NCBI RefSeq assembly: GCF_014679505.1
Contig: NZ_CP061474.1
Location: forward strand, 1,766,001 to 1,830,000
DNA from: Geobacillus sp. 46C-IIa
GTDB taxonomy: Bacteria > Bacillota > Bacilli > Bacillales > Anoxybacillaceae
DNA length: 64,000 bases
Reading direction: 5' to 3'
The notes under the pieces were generated by a model. It was given only the letters and a program-made list of their open reading frames with translations. It searched no databases and was not told where the DNA came from. The position numbers and the translations under genes were made by a program. This document shows positions 26,260 to 34,188 of this stretch, in pieces; positions within the stretch are counted from its first letter, which is position 1, and every line of letters starts with the position of its first letter.

Positions 26260-27189
26260 TTACGCTTGCAGCGAATTTCGCTTCCACTTTTTTCGCTCCG
26301 GCGCCTGCCTCATTTGTACGATAGAAAACAGGATCAACGCCGCCCAAATGCAACTGAATGCATACAAATGGGCTTTCGTGAACGGTTCACCGAACAAAAA
26401 AACGCCAAGGAGAAGGCTGATCGTCGGCGCAATGTATTGCAAAAAGCCGAGCATTGTCATCGACACGCGCTTTGCCCCTTTGGCAAAATACAAAAGCGGC
26501 ACAGCGGTGGCCGGCCCAGCCCCAGCAAGGAGCACCCATTGCCACCATGCCGCTGCCCCGACGAGCGCCGGCGTTTCGTTATATAGCCATAATAAGTAAA
26601 CGGCCGAAATCGGCATCACCGCCATCGTTTCCAACGTCAGACCGACGGATGAGTCAACGCTCGCCAACTTTTTCACTAAGCCGTAAAATCCGAATGACAA
26701 AGCGAGCGATAGAGCCACCCACGGAAATGAACCGTATTCCACTGCCATCACGGCCACGCCGGCCGCAGCGAGAAAAAAGGCGAGCCATTGTCCAGCGCTT
26801 AGCCGTTCGCTCAATACGGCCGTCCCGAGCGCCACACTGACAAGCGGGTTGATGTAATAGCCGAGGCTGGCTTCAACGATATGGTGATGGGTCACTGCCC
26901 ATATGTAAATAAACCAGTTGGCGCTAATGAGCAGCGCAGCGGCGGCAATCCCCCACGCTAGCGCCGGCCGGCGGCGCATCGCCCTAAGTTCTTGGCGCCA
27001 GGCAGTGAGCCGTCCAGTCGCCGCCAAAAGAATAACCATAAAGCCGAACGACCAAATGATGCGATGGGCCAAAATCTCAAGCGCCGGACGCGCCTCAAGC
27101 AGCTTCCAATAGAGCGGCAGCACCCCCCATAACAAATACGAGGCGGCCGTATATAGGATCCCTTGTTTTTCTTCACGAAGATGCCCCAC
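26260..27189 (-). CDS. rarD: RarD-type EamA transporter
   Basis: A 309-residue, 10-segment drug/metabolite transporter. REEKQGILYTAASYLLWGVLPLYWKLLEARPALEILAHRIIWSFGFM is the distinctive opening of the RarD subgroup (seen in pieces), and VEASLGYYINPLVSVALGTAVLSERLS and FLQYIAPTISLLLGVFLFGEPF are the EamA motifs in the two halves. Substrate unknown. The GTG at 27189 is preferred because AAAGGGGA lies 7 bp upstream; the ATG at 27225 has no site. It sits between YjcZ-type peptide genes without obvious functional link. Confidence 0.9.
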   Translation of the reverse strand: MGHLREEKQGILYTAASYLLWGVLPLYWKLLEARPALEILAHRIIWSFGFMVILLAATGRLTAWRQELRAMRRRPALAWGIAAAALLISANWFIYIWAVTHHHIVEASLGYYINPLVSVALGTAVLSERLSAGQWLAFFLAAAGVAVMAVEYGSFPWVALSLALSFGFYGLVKKLASVDSSVGLTLETMAVMPISAVYLLWLYNETPALVGAAAWWQWVLLAGAGPATAVPLLYFAKGAKRVSMTMLGFLQYIAPTISLLLGVFLFGEPFTKAHLYAFSCIWAALILFSIVQMRQAPERKKWKRNSLQA

Positions 27190-27287
27190 GTCACTGTCCC
27201 CTTTTCTTTGGTATCTCCGTTCCATTATACCGCCGCCGCCTTATTTTATCTATCAAAAACACATCCACATCGCCCGCCGGGCAACAT

Positions 27288-27314
27288 CAAAACGGGGCGG
27301 CGCCCGTCCCCGTT
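27288..27314 (-). terminator. Terminator of YjcZ-type peptide 3
   Basis: On the minus strand AACGGGG pairs with CCCCGTT with an inner GGGCGCC segment, then TTTT-GATG. Confidence 0.6.
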
Positions 27315-27381
27315 CCCTTGCAGCCTTGCTTGGCCGCACTGTTTTGCCTGTCTCCGCTTTTCTATTTTTCCAGACCGCCGC

Positions 27382-27471
27382 TTACCAACCGACACAAACA
27401 CAACCGACAATAATCAATAAAATGAACAAGACGATCACAAGTGTATAACCGTTGCTGACAAAACCGCTCAT
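27382..27471 (-). CDS. YjcZ-family sporulation peptide 3
   Basis: A 29-residue peptide, MSGFVSNGYTLVIVLFILL and IIVGCVCVGW, with the same hydrophobic core as the peptides at 25865 and 26030. GGGAGGTGCCCGCT precedes the ATG at 27471. It lacks the long Gly/Tyr N-terminus of peptide 1. Probably a spore-coat or membrane-associated peptide, by family. Confidence 0.8.
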   Translation of the reverse strand: MSGFVSNGYTLVIVLFILLIIVGCVCVGW

Positions 27472-27562
27472 AGCGGGCACCTCCCTTATGGATTCACGGG
27501 GCCATCATATGCGCCCACCCGCCCAAATGGCCGGGCAAATGCCCATCTTTCCGGAAAAACAC

Positions 27563-28519
27563 CTATTTTTCTTTCGTCCCCGTCTCCCCCCACCAGCCTT
27601 TTCGTTTGAAATAGAGGGCGATAAGCGCGGCGACAGTAGCCATAAGGAGCAACGCGAGCGGATAACCGTATCTCCATTTCAGCTCCGGCATGAACGTAAA
27701 ATTCATGCCATAGACGCCGGCAATAAACGTCATCGGTAAAAAAATGACGCTCACTAATGTTAACGTCTTCATAATAACGTTCATATGGTCGGACTTAAGC
27801 GACAGCTGCAAATCAAAAATGGCGGACAGCGATTCTTTAAACGCATCGAGCGCTGCCGGCACGCGGGCGAATCGGGATGCCACCTCGTCGATATACGGGT
27901 TCGTTTCCGCGTTAATGTACGGAAGCTCGGCATGGCGGATCGTTTTGATCGCCTCTTCCTGTGCTTCGGCGACTTGCCTCAGCTCATGAAGATACGTTTT
28001 CATCCGGTAAATATCACGTCCGATTTCATTGGCAAACGGGGTCGCAAATACTTGCCGTTCGAGCGCTTGAATGCGGTCGGCAATTTGGTCGACGACTTGC
28101 AAAAAGCGGATGGCGGCCAAGTCTAGAAAATGATATAACACATACCCGGGATAAAGCGCCTGATTGCGATGGTCTAACAGCCGCTCTTTCACATGGCCGA
28201 TGAACGGGTCATCCTCATCCATGTAGCTGATGATATGCTGTTGTGCAGCGAGCAGGCGAACGTTTGCCGTCCGACCGGACGGACGGATGATAAACAAGGA
28301 GAGGAACACGCATCCTTCGTACTCATCGACGATTGGGATGTCCGTTCCGTCGATCAGCCGTTTTTGGGCGAGCGGGTGAATCGACAAGGACGAGAGAAGC
28401 CGCTCCAAATCGGGTTTGACAGCGGCGGTAAAATGAAACCAGCACGATTGGCCGCCCGCTGGCGCATGGCGTTCATATGTTCCTTTTGGCAGCAGACGAG
28501 GAGAGTGGTTCGTCGCCAT
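27563..28519 (-). CDS. corA: CorA-family magnesium/divalent cation channel, copy 1
   Basis: A 318-residue protein with the CorA layout: a cytoplasmic N-terminal domain with long helices, then two C-terminal membrane helices. The selectivity motif appears as YGMNFTFMPELKW between them. The stretch YPGYVLYHFLDLAAIRFLQVVDQIADRIQALE is the start of the long stalk helix. It should form pentamers and admit Mg2+ (or Co2+/Ni2+). No Mg2+-sensing leader was recognised upstream. The window encodes a second, diverged CorA at 40651. Confidence 0.9.
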   Translation of the reverse strand: MATNHSPRLLPKGTYERHAPAGGQSCWFHFTAAVKPDLERLLSSLSIHPLAQKRLIDGTDIPIVDEYEGCVFLSLFIIRPSGRTANVRLLAAQQHIISYMDEDDPFIGHVKERLLDHRNQALYPGYVLYHFLDLAAIRFLQVVDQIADRIQALERQVFATPFANEIGRDIYRMKTYLHELRQVAEAQEEAIKTIRHAELPYINAETNPYIDEVASRFARVPAALDAFKESLSAIFDLQLSLKSDHMNVIMKTLTLVSVIFLPMTFIAGVYGMNFTFMPELKWRYGYPLALLLMATVAALIALYFKRKGWWGETGTKEK

Positions 28520-28740
28520 AGGATGACGTCCTTTCTATCATAGGATTAGTTCTATTGTTTGCTGCTTGCCACAAAACTACTCCGCGTCCGCCGTTAAAAA
28601 CAAACTAGCGCCGGCACGGCAGCGTTCGGCCGATGAAGCAAACAACAGCTTCCCTGCCAAGCGGGCCAACACCTTAGAAAATCGATCCGGCGTCGGCTGT
28701 ACCGGAAACGCCCGCTGCGGAACACCGGCAAGCAGGTGGC

Positions 28741-29631
28741 CTACCCTTGCCGATCCACACGCGCTTCCGGCTCGACATGGACGTGCGTCGCCCGGATGTT
28801 ATGCCGTTTTTTCATCAGCCGTTCGACTTCGTCGGCGATTTCATGACTTTTCGCCACTGTTAAGCGCGAATCGACGCGGATCGTCACTTCAAGCACAATA
28901 TCGTTGCCTAACGTGCGCGCCTTAATGTCGGCAACATCACGCACACCGCCCACCGCAGCGATTTCTTCGCGGTAAACGGCGAGCTTCCTTTCATCAAAAC
29001 CGTCGGTCAACGTGTGCGCCGTTTCCATAAAAACTTCCCATGCCGTTTTGCAAATGATCGCGCCGATGATGAGCGCCGCCAGCGGGTCAAGCCATGGCCA
29101 CTCGAGCCGCGCCCCGACGATGCCGATCGCCGCTCCAGCGCTGACAAGGGCATCCGATAAGTTGTCTTTCGCCACGGCGGCGAGCGCGGCACTGTTCGTC
29201 CGCCGCGCCAACCGGGTATTGACCGCGTAAATAAGGAGCATGACTGCTGTCGAGGCGAGGGCGACCGCCGCCGCCAGCCAATCAGGGGCAGCCTTCTTTC
29301 CACCATGAAGAAGCGTACCTATGCCGGTGATGACAACATCAATGCCGATCGACATCATCAAAAAGGCAGCTACAAGCGACGAGATGTTCTCCGCCCGCGA
29401 ATGTCCGTACGGATGATTGCGGTCGCGCGGTTTTTTGGCGATTTTCATGCCGATATAGACGGCCGCTGAAGCGATCACATCGCTCAAATTGTTCCAGCCG
29501 TCCGCCTTCACTCCGTCCGATCCAGCCGCCGTCCCGGCGAGAAGTTTGCCGGCCGCCAGCAGAAGATAAACAGCGATGCTTAACAGCGCGCCGGCCTCAG
29601 CCCGTTGTTTCCATTCCACATGCTTCACCAA
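28741..29631 (-). CDS. Cation diffusion facilitator, probably Mn2+ efflux (MneS/MneP type)
   Basis: A 296-residue CDF exporter with six membrane helices and a cytoplasmic C-terminal domain (about 205-296). The helix 2 metal site reads DGVKADGWNNLSD and the helix 5 site KDNLSDALVSAG; Asn/Asp at these positions, where zinc exporters have His/Asp, fits the manganese-type CDF group. DRNHPYGHSRAE is the family loop. It would pump excess Mn2+ out in exchange for protons. Monocistronic, divergent from the methyltransferase gene. Confidence 0.88.
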   Translation of the reverse strand: MVKHVEWKQRAEAGALLSIAVYLLLAAGKLLAGTAAGSDGVKADGWNNLSDVIASAAVYIGMKIAKKPRDRNHPYGHSRAENISSLVAAFLMMSIGIDVVITGIGTLLHGGKKAAPDWLAAAVALASTAVMLLIYAVNTRLARRTNSAALAAVAKDNLSDALVSAGAAIGIVGARLEWPWLDPLAALIIGAIICKTAWEVFMETAHTLTDGFDERKLAVYREEIAAVGGVRDVADIKARTLGNDIVLEVTIRVDSRLTVAKSHEIADEVERLMKKRHNIRATHVHVEPEARVDRQG

Positions 29632-29805
29632 CCTAGCCGTTTCATTCTTGCACGTATCAGTGTACCAGCTTGATATCGGTTGAGTCTACAGCAAGAAAAT
29701 TGCCTCCCTTCACGAGTATAGAGACAAGCAAACTTTTTTTCCTAAAAACAAAATCGAACTCTTTTGCGTATGATAAACCAATTCAAGCGAAAAGGGGAGA
29801 AACAG

Positions 29806-30504
29806 ATGACTTCGTATTTGGACTGGTTGGCGGAAATGGGGATCGACGGCGCCCATCCAGGCGGCTTTGAGTTAACAAAAAATATATTACGTAAACTTCA
29901 TATTGACCGTTCATCCTCGGTGCTTGACGTCGGCTGCGGAACGGGACAGACCGCAGCGTATATTGCCGGGCAGTACGGGGCGGATGTGACGGCGATCGAT
30001 CTCCATCCAACAATGATCGCTAAAGCGAAGCAGCGCTTTGCCGCCATGGCTGTTCCGGTTCGTCTGCACCGCGCTTCGGTCGAAGCGCTGCCGTTTCCCG
30101 TAGAAACGTTTGACCTCGCGCTTTCCGAGTCGGTGCTCTCCTTCGTTTCACTGCCGAAAGCGCTCGCCGAAATTCGCCGGGTGCTCAAAAAAGGCGGCAC
30201 GTTCATCGGCATCGAAGCATGCCATGAGCGGTTAACCGCCGCCGCGCAGCAGCGAATCGCCGCCTTTTATGGCTTCCGGCAGCTGATGACACCGGCCGAG
30301 TGGAAAGGGACGCTTGAACAAAGCGGATTCTGCTGCCGCCATTTTTCCTACACAGCCGCGGCGGAAGCGCCGATCCAAGGGGCGCCGCTCATCATCGCCT
30401 TTCCTTCGACGCCGGAGATGGCCAATATGTGGCAGACGCATCAACAGCTGACGGCGCAATTCGGCGACCGGCTCGGCTATTGCGTCTTTTGGTGCGAAAC
30501 ATAA
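29806..30504 (+). CDS. Class I SAM-dependent methyltransferase
   Basis: A 232-residue methyltransferase. Motif I is SVLDVGCGTGQTAAY, then ADVTAIDLHPTMIAKAK (acidic end of beta 2), LPFPVETFDLALSESVLSF (motif post I/II) and LAEIRRVLKKGGTFIGIE (motif III). It belongs to the Methyltransf_11 group; substrate unknown. The start at 29806 has AAAAGGGGAG upstream at 7-8 bp; the longer frame from 29764 has no site. Monocistronic; repeat copy C lies in its 3' region. Confidence 0.88.
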   Translation: MTSYLDWLAEMGIDGAHPGGFELTKNILRKLHIDRSSSVLDVGCGTGQTAAYIAGQYGADVTAIDLHPTMIAKAKQRFAAMAVPVRLHRASVEALPFPVETFDLALSESVLSFVSLPKALAEIRRVLKKGGTFIGIEACHERLTAAAQQRIAAFYGFRQLMTPAEWKGTLEQSGFCCRHFSYTAAAEAPIQGAPLIIAFPSTPEMANMWQTHQQLTAQFGDRLGYCVFWCET

Positions 30505-30572
30505 CCTTCATGCAGCCATCGCCGCCGCGCCAAACAAAATAAGGATGTCCTCTTTCGAGTCAGTGAACAGCG

Positions 30573-30690
30573 CAGCTGGCCTAAAAGGACGCCTTTCTCC
30601 ATGAGAGGCATAAAATGTTGTCCTGCAGGAAACGTTCATCGTGTATACGGCAATGAAAAAAAGGGGCCCCACTGCTTTTGGGACACCCCC
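30573..30690 (+). repeat. Dispersed 3'-UTR element, copy C
   Basis: 118 nt, 68 bp after the methyltransferase stop and in sense with it. It begins CAGCTGGCCTAAAAGGACG-CCTTT, has GCAGGAAACGTTCATCG and GTATACGGCAATGAAA in the middle, and ends in CTGCTTTTGGGACACCCCC. The left arm of its hairpin has decayed (GGGGCCCC where the others have GGGTGTCC). Confidence 0.5.
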
Positions 30691-30713
30691 GTCAAAACTT
30701 TTTGAGCTCTAGG

Positions 30714-30795
30714 AGGCTGGTGATTTCGTACAAAATACTGCTAGTTCCAGCTGTTTCTCAATTAGAAAAACCTTGAGAAATCAGCCTTCTTTTTT
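30714..30795 (+). terminator. Terminator with competing stems downstream of copy C
   Basis: AGGCTG-GATTTC (30714-30727) can pair with GAAATC-AGCCT (30777-30787), followed by TCTTTTTT. An internal TTTCTCAA (30754-30761) can instead pair with TTGAGAAA (30773-30780), which overlaps the first right arm. The two stems exclude each other. Confidence 0.5.
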
Positions 30796-30853
30796 GGCGA
30801 AATGCCGCTGATTTGCTCGTGACAGCCGTTTTTCACCGGCCTTCTAGTTCTGC

Positions 30854-31672
30854 TTACACTTTTTTTACTGTTTGAAAATATTCTTCAAGCGTCAAGCCGC
30901 GCTCTTTGATCACTGCGGCCGCCTTCCGTCCGACATAGCGAAGGTGCCACGGCTCATACTTGTATCCGGTCACCGCTTCCTTTCCTTTCGGGTAGCGGAT
31001 GATGAACCCGTACTCGTGCGCATGGGCGGCAACCCATTGCCCTTCTTTTGTCGCTCCGAACGCCTCCGTCAGCTGATAGCCGGCCGAGCGGCTGCTAATG
31101 TCGACCGCAAGCCCGGTTTGGTGCTCGCTTTGCCCCGGATGAGCGACCACTTGAACGGCTTTTTCTTCCCCTTTTTGCCGCACTTCTTCGGCAAAAATCA
31201 CTTGTTGCCGCTCATACGACCGATAAGCAGAGACGGCCACAAGCTCAATGCCGTCGCGGCGGGCAGCGGCAAACATCTCTTCAAGCGCCGCAGCCGCCTC
31301 AGCCCGCATATGCCGCTTTTCTGCCTTCGGGTCATCAAAAGAAAACGGCACGCGCGGCACGACTAAGTCGGCCGGCTTATAGCCGGGCGGAAGCGACTGT
31401 TCTTTATTGACGAGCACTAAAATGTTGTCCGGATTCATGATCACTTTTTGCCCATTTTGCACCTTGATGACGTTCCAATATTTCTCCTCAAGCTGCAAGT
31501 CGGGGTCAACCGGACGGTCGTCTGTTTTGCCCGCTTCACCGCCTCCGGGCTGCACCGCGCTTTCCGGAGGCTGCCCGGATGGGCCGGCTGGGCTGCGGTC
31601 GCCGCTTTCTCCTGTTTGGCAGCCGGCGAGCAATAGGCACGCCAGCATTGCCGCTTGCCATCGCTGCTTCAT
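30854..31672 (-). CDS. yodJ: M15-family D,D/L,D-carboxypeptidase lipoprotein (YodJ/LdcB)
   Basis: A 272-residue lipoprotein. The signal peptide ends at the lipobox LLAGC with Cys18 as lipidation site, followed by a disordered Gly/Pro/Ser linker. The VanY-type zinc domain has SAYRSYERQQVIF, then HPGQSEHQTGLAVDIS with ligands His184 and Asp191, and EPWHLRYVG with Glu240 and ligand His243. It trims D-alanine from peptidoglycan stem peptides on the outside of the membrane. It follows deoD by 33 bp in the same direction, the same pair as in B. subtilis. Confidence 0.92.
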   Translation of the reverse strand: MKQRWQAAMLACLLLAGCQTGESGDRSPAGPSGQPPESAVQPGGGEAGKTDDRPVDPDLQLEEKYWNVIKVQNGQKVIMNPDNILVLVNKEQSLPPGYKPADLVVPRVPFSFDDPKAEKRHMRAEAAAALEEMFAAARRDGIELVAVSAYRSYERQQVIFAEEVRQKGEEKAVQVVAHPGQSEHQTGLAVDISSRSAGYQLTEAFGATKEGQWVAAHAHEYGFIIRYPKGKEAVTGYKYEPWHLRYVGRKAAAVIKERGLTLEEYFQTVKKV

Positions 31673-31705
31673 TCGTCTTCCCCTTTTCCGTTTCCTAGCA
31701 AGTCG

Positions 31706-32416
31706 TTACACACCGCTGCGGATCGCCGCTTCAAGCGCCACTTCGATCATCTCGTTAAACGTCGTTTGCCGTTCTTCGGCCGTCGTCTCTTCCCCGGTGA
31801 CAATATGATCGCTCACGGTCAGCACAGACAACGCCCGGCAGCCGAATTTCGCCGCCAGCGTATAGAGCGCCGCCGTTTCCATTTCGACAGCCAACACGCC
31901 GTAGCGAGTCCACGTTTCCCAGTTCGGCTCATCGTTATAAAACAGATCTGCCGTAAAGACGTTGCCGACTTTGAGCGCCAGCCCTTTTTCCACGCCAACG
32001 TCATACGCCGTCCGCAGCAAGTGGAAATCAGCCGTCGGCGCGTAATCGCGGCCGCGGAAAATGAGCCGGTTCATGTTCGAATCCGTCGATGCGCTCATCG
32101 CCAAAATGACGTCGCGCACGCGCACATCCGGCTGAATCGCTCCACACGTTCCGACACGGATGAGCGTCTTTACTCCATAACTTCGAATTAATTCATTGAC
32201 ATAAATTGAAATGGATGGCACACCCATCCCGGTTCCTTGTACGGAAATGCGGTGCCCTTTATACGTTCCGGTAAAACCAAGCATGCCGCGCACTTCGTTG
32301 TAGCATGCTGCTCCTTCTAAAAACGTCTCAGCAATATATTTGGCACGCAGCGGATCGCCCGGCAGCAAAATGCGCTCGGCAATCTCCCCTGGTTTTGCTC
32401 CGATATGTACGCTCAA
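31706..32416 (-). CDS. deoD: Purine-nucleoside phosphorylase, DeoD type
   Basis: A 236-residue hexameric-type phosphorylase. [30 protein letters not shown] has the phosphate-binding [24 protein letters not shown] and [19 protein letters not shown] (with the ribose-binding MET-Glu) are family signatures, and [13 protein letters not shown] includes the catalytic Asp. It cleaves purine (deoxy)nucleosides with phosphate for salvage. Likely co-transcribed with yodJ. GAAGGAGGAATCGC precedes the ATG. Confidence 0.96.
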   Translation of the reverse strand: MSVHIGAKPGEIAERILLPGDPLRAKYIAETFLEGAACYNEVRGMLGFTGTYKGHRISVQGTGMGVPSISIYVNELIRSYGVKTLIRVGTCGAIQPDVRVRDVILAMSASTDSNMNRLIFRGRDYAPTADFHLLRTAYDVGVEKGLALKVGNVFTADLFYNDEPNWETWTRYGVLAVEMETAALYTLAAKFGCRALSVLTVSDHIVTGEETTAEERQTTFNEMIEVALEAAIRSGV

Positions 32417-32570
32417 TGCGATTCCTCCTTCTGTTCAAACGATCATGATCAAGTCAGACTCTTGTTTATCATATCATATGTTTGCGGAAAATGGCAGTCT
32501 CGTCTCGAGTAGCTAGGGCAGCGAGCGGGTATACTATTCGTGCCCACTTGGCGGGAAAGGAGGAAAGACG

Positions 32571-32678
32571 GTGAAAAAGAAACTGGAGCAGGCGGTGGAA
32601 TACGCCAATAAAACAAATCCGTCGTCAAAAGCAAACAACCAACCGTCGACGTCAAAAAAAGAAAAGACAAAATTTTAA
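32571..32678 (+). CDS. Small basic hypothetical protein, 35 aa, GTG start
   Basis: MKKKLEQAVEYANKTNPSSK followed by a Ser/Lys/Asn-rich tail ending EKTKF. AAAGGAGGAAAGACG lies directly upstream of GTG, and a clear terminator follows the stop, so this is a complete small transcription unit. No family recognised. It is divergent from deoD and convergent with the membrane protein at 32698. Confidence 0.6.
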   Translation: MKKKLEQAVEYANKTNPSSKANNQPSTSKKEKTKF

Positions 32679-32699
32679 GGGAGAACTGCTCTCCCTTTT
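32679..32699 (+). terminator. Terminator of the 35-aa gene
   Basis: GGGAGA and TCTCCC pair around ACTGC, then TTTTA. It begins at the stop codon and touches the end of the convergent gene. Confidence 0.88.
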
Positions 32700-33102
32700 A
32701 TGACGTTTTGGAACGGTAATCGTCGCGGTGGCGGCGCGCCAAATACCTTTCGTTGATATACAGCACTTTTTTATCTTTGCTGCGCGTATATTTCTTCTCG
32801 CGCCTGCGCCGCCTAGCGAGCAGCCAGCAAGCGAGCAAATACAGCGGCAAAATCAGCTGCATCGCTCCGGCGAAAACGTACCAAAATCCGCTGATATCGG
32901 CCAAGTCGCGCAAGTAAACGTCAATGCCGCCAAGCCGATAGTACGTAACAGCCACGATGGCAACAACGGCGACGATATTGGCGGCGTGGAGAAGAGGAAT
33001 GCTTCTCCAACGGAACAAAAACCGCTCGACCTGCCCTTTGATCCAAAGCGACGCGGCGATCAAGACAACACATAAAAGCAGCGACAACGCAAGTGCGGCC
33101 AT
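32698..33102 (-). CDS. Small membrane protein of unknown function
   Basis: A 134-residue protein with three predicted membrane helices: LALSLLLCVVLIAASLWI near the start, ANIVAVVAIVAVTYY, and AMQLILPLYLLACWLLA, followed by a strongly basic cytoplasmic tail RRRRREKKYTRSKDKK. The start at 33102 has GGGAAGGGGACGAAACG upstream. Family not recognised. Positive-inside rule puts the C-terminus in the cytoplasm. Confidence 0.7.
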   Translation of the reverse strand: MAALALSLLLCVVLIAASLWIKGQVERFLFRWRSIPLLHAANIVAVVAIVAVTYYRLGGIDVYLRDLADISGFWYVFAGAMQLILPLYLLACWLLARRRRREKKYTRSKDKKVLYINERYLARRHRDDYRSKTS

Positions 33103-33238
33103 CGTTTCGTCCCCTTCCCACATCTCTTCTCTTTTATTCAGCCCCGCCCGTCTAAGGCCGCTTGCAAACATTTTCCGCCGATGAACCCCCCTTTTGCCGC
33201 ATACACTAACGACGACAACGGTTCAAGGAGGGAAAACG

Positions 33239-33397
33239 ATGGGCAAAAAACACCGCAACCGCATCAACGGGCAGAAAAAGAATAACCATATTCCAAAAGA
33301 GGCGTTGATCGCCGAAGACGCGGCGCACGCCAAAGAATATTCCGCCGCCGGCGGCCGGAAAAACGGTCCAGGCCATCACGATAACCCCGAATCATAA
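33239..33397 (+). CDS. Small hypothetical protein, 52 aa
   Basis: MGKKHRNRINGQKKNNHIPK then EALIAEDAAHAKEYSAAGG. It is polar with a basic start and His/Asn-rich end, like several small spore-core or coat peptides of Bacillaceae, but I do not recognise the family. AAGGAGGGAAAACG precedes the ATG. It shares a symmetrical terminator with the convergent gene at 33433. Confidence 0.6.
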   Translation: MGKKHRNRINGQKKNNHIPKEALIAEDAAHAKEYSAAGGRKNGPGHHDNPES

Positions 33398-33404
33398 TTA
33401 ATCG

Positions 33405-33435
33405 TAGAAACCCTTGTGCCACACAAGGGTTTCTA
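33405..33435. terminator. Shared hairpin between convergent small genes
   Basis: TAGAAACCCTTGTG pairs perfectly with CACAAGGGTTTCTA (14 bp, 3-nt loop). The right arm includes the stop codon of the minus-strand gene. No T tract on either side. Confidence 0.65.
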
Positions 33436-33597
33436 TCGCGGTTCCGACGGTTCGACTTCGTCCCAAGCAAGCGTGACGACTCTCGTATAGTCTCCGCGTT
33501 CGATTTCTTCTTTCGTTGCTTTTTCGTTCAGCTCCTCGTCATCATCAATTCCTGGCGCCACCGTCGGCGCATCGCGGCGCTGGCTGTGATTTTCCAC
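33433..33597 (-). CDS. Small acidic hypothetical protein, 54 aa, GTG start
   Basis: MENHSQRRDAPTVAPGIDDD then EELNEKATKEEIERGDYTRV and a conserved-looking VTLAWDEVEPSEP end. GAAAGGGGGCGGATTCG precedes the GTG at 33597. No membrane segment, family unknown. A GTG start makes it easy to miss; the open frame, ribosome site and terminator argue that it is real. Confidence 0.6.
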   Translation of the reverse strand: MENHSQRRDAPTVAPGIDDDEELNEKATKEEIERGDYTRVVTLAWDEVEPSEPR

Positions 33598-33716
33598 CGA
33601 ATCCGCCCCCTTTCCTTTCTTATCCGTTCCCTAAACCGCCAGGCTTTATTCGGCATTTTTTCTTTTATTATACCACCATCAGCCATCAACGCGCGATTAT
33701 ATTTTTGAATATTCCG

Positions 33717-34034
33717 TCAACAAACACGCTGGCGCTCCACCGGTTGCCAGCCATCCGGGCAGAGGCGGTAATACGTCTGTCCTTTCCGTCCTTCATCGAT
33801 GAGCACAATATCGCCCGTCCCCATAAACCGGGCCTGGCAGTTTTTCGGCATCAAATCCGCCACGTTAAACATTCGGTACAAGATCGACAGCGCCTCGTGG
33901 TGATCAGCCGCCGTCACCGTAAGCCGGCATACTTGACGATAGCCTCTCGTTTCCCCGAAGCGAGGCGTTTGAAAAATGGCCGCTTCATAAGCGCGTTTTG
34001 CCATCCACATCTTTTTCCCCCATAAACGAACCAT
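33717..34034 (-). CDS. yodL: YodL-like protein
   Basis: A 105-residue protein starting MVRLWGKKMWMAKRAYEAAI. The central and C-terminal part, GYRQVCRLTVTAADHHEALSI, MFNVADLMPKNCQARFMGTGD and DEGRKGQTYYRLCPDGWQPV, matches my memory of the YodL family, which is neighbour to yozD-yodN-yozE in B. subtilis as here. YodL overexpression affects cell shape proteins there; that is family knowledge only. The start at 34034 has GGGAGAGGAAAAC upstream; the long open extension to 34409 is antisense to the next gene and is discarded. Confidence 0.6.
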   Translation of the reverse strand: MVRLWGKKMWMAKRAYEAAIFQTPRFGETRGYRQVCRLTVTAADHHEALSILYRMFNVADLMPKNCQARFMGTGDIVLIDEGRKGQTYYRLCPDGWQPVERQRVC

Positions 34035-34188
34035 TGTTTTCCTCTCCCTTCCCCTGATAATCGACCGTCTGTATCCTATACTATTAGTGATTGCGTTTGT
34101 CGATTCCTTCGGCAAAACGGCGCACCTTTTGTCGAAGCGGTCGCAGTCTTTTGACAAAATCCGCGATCTATGCAAGGAGGGACACTGG

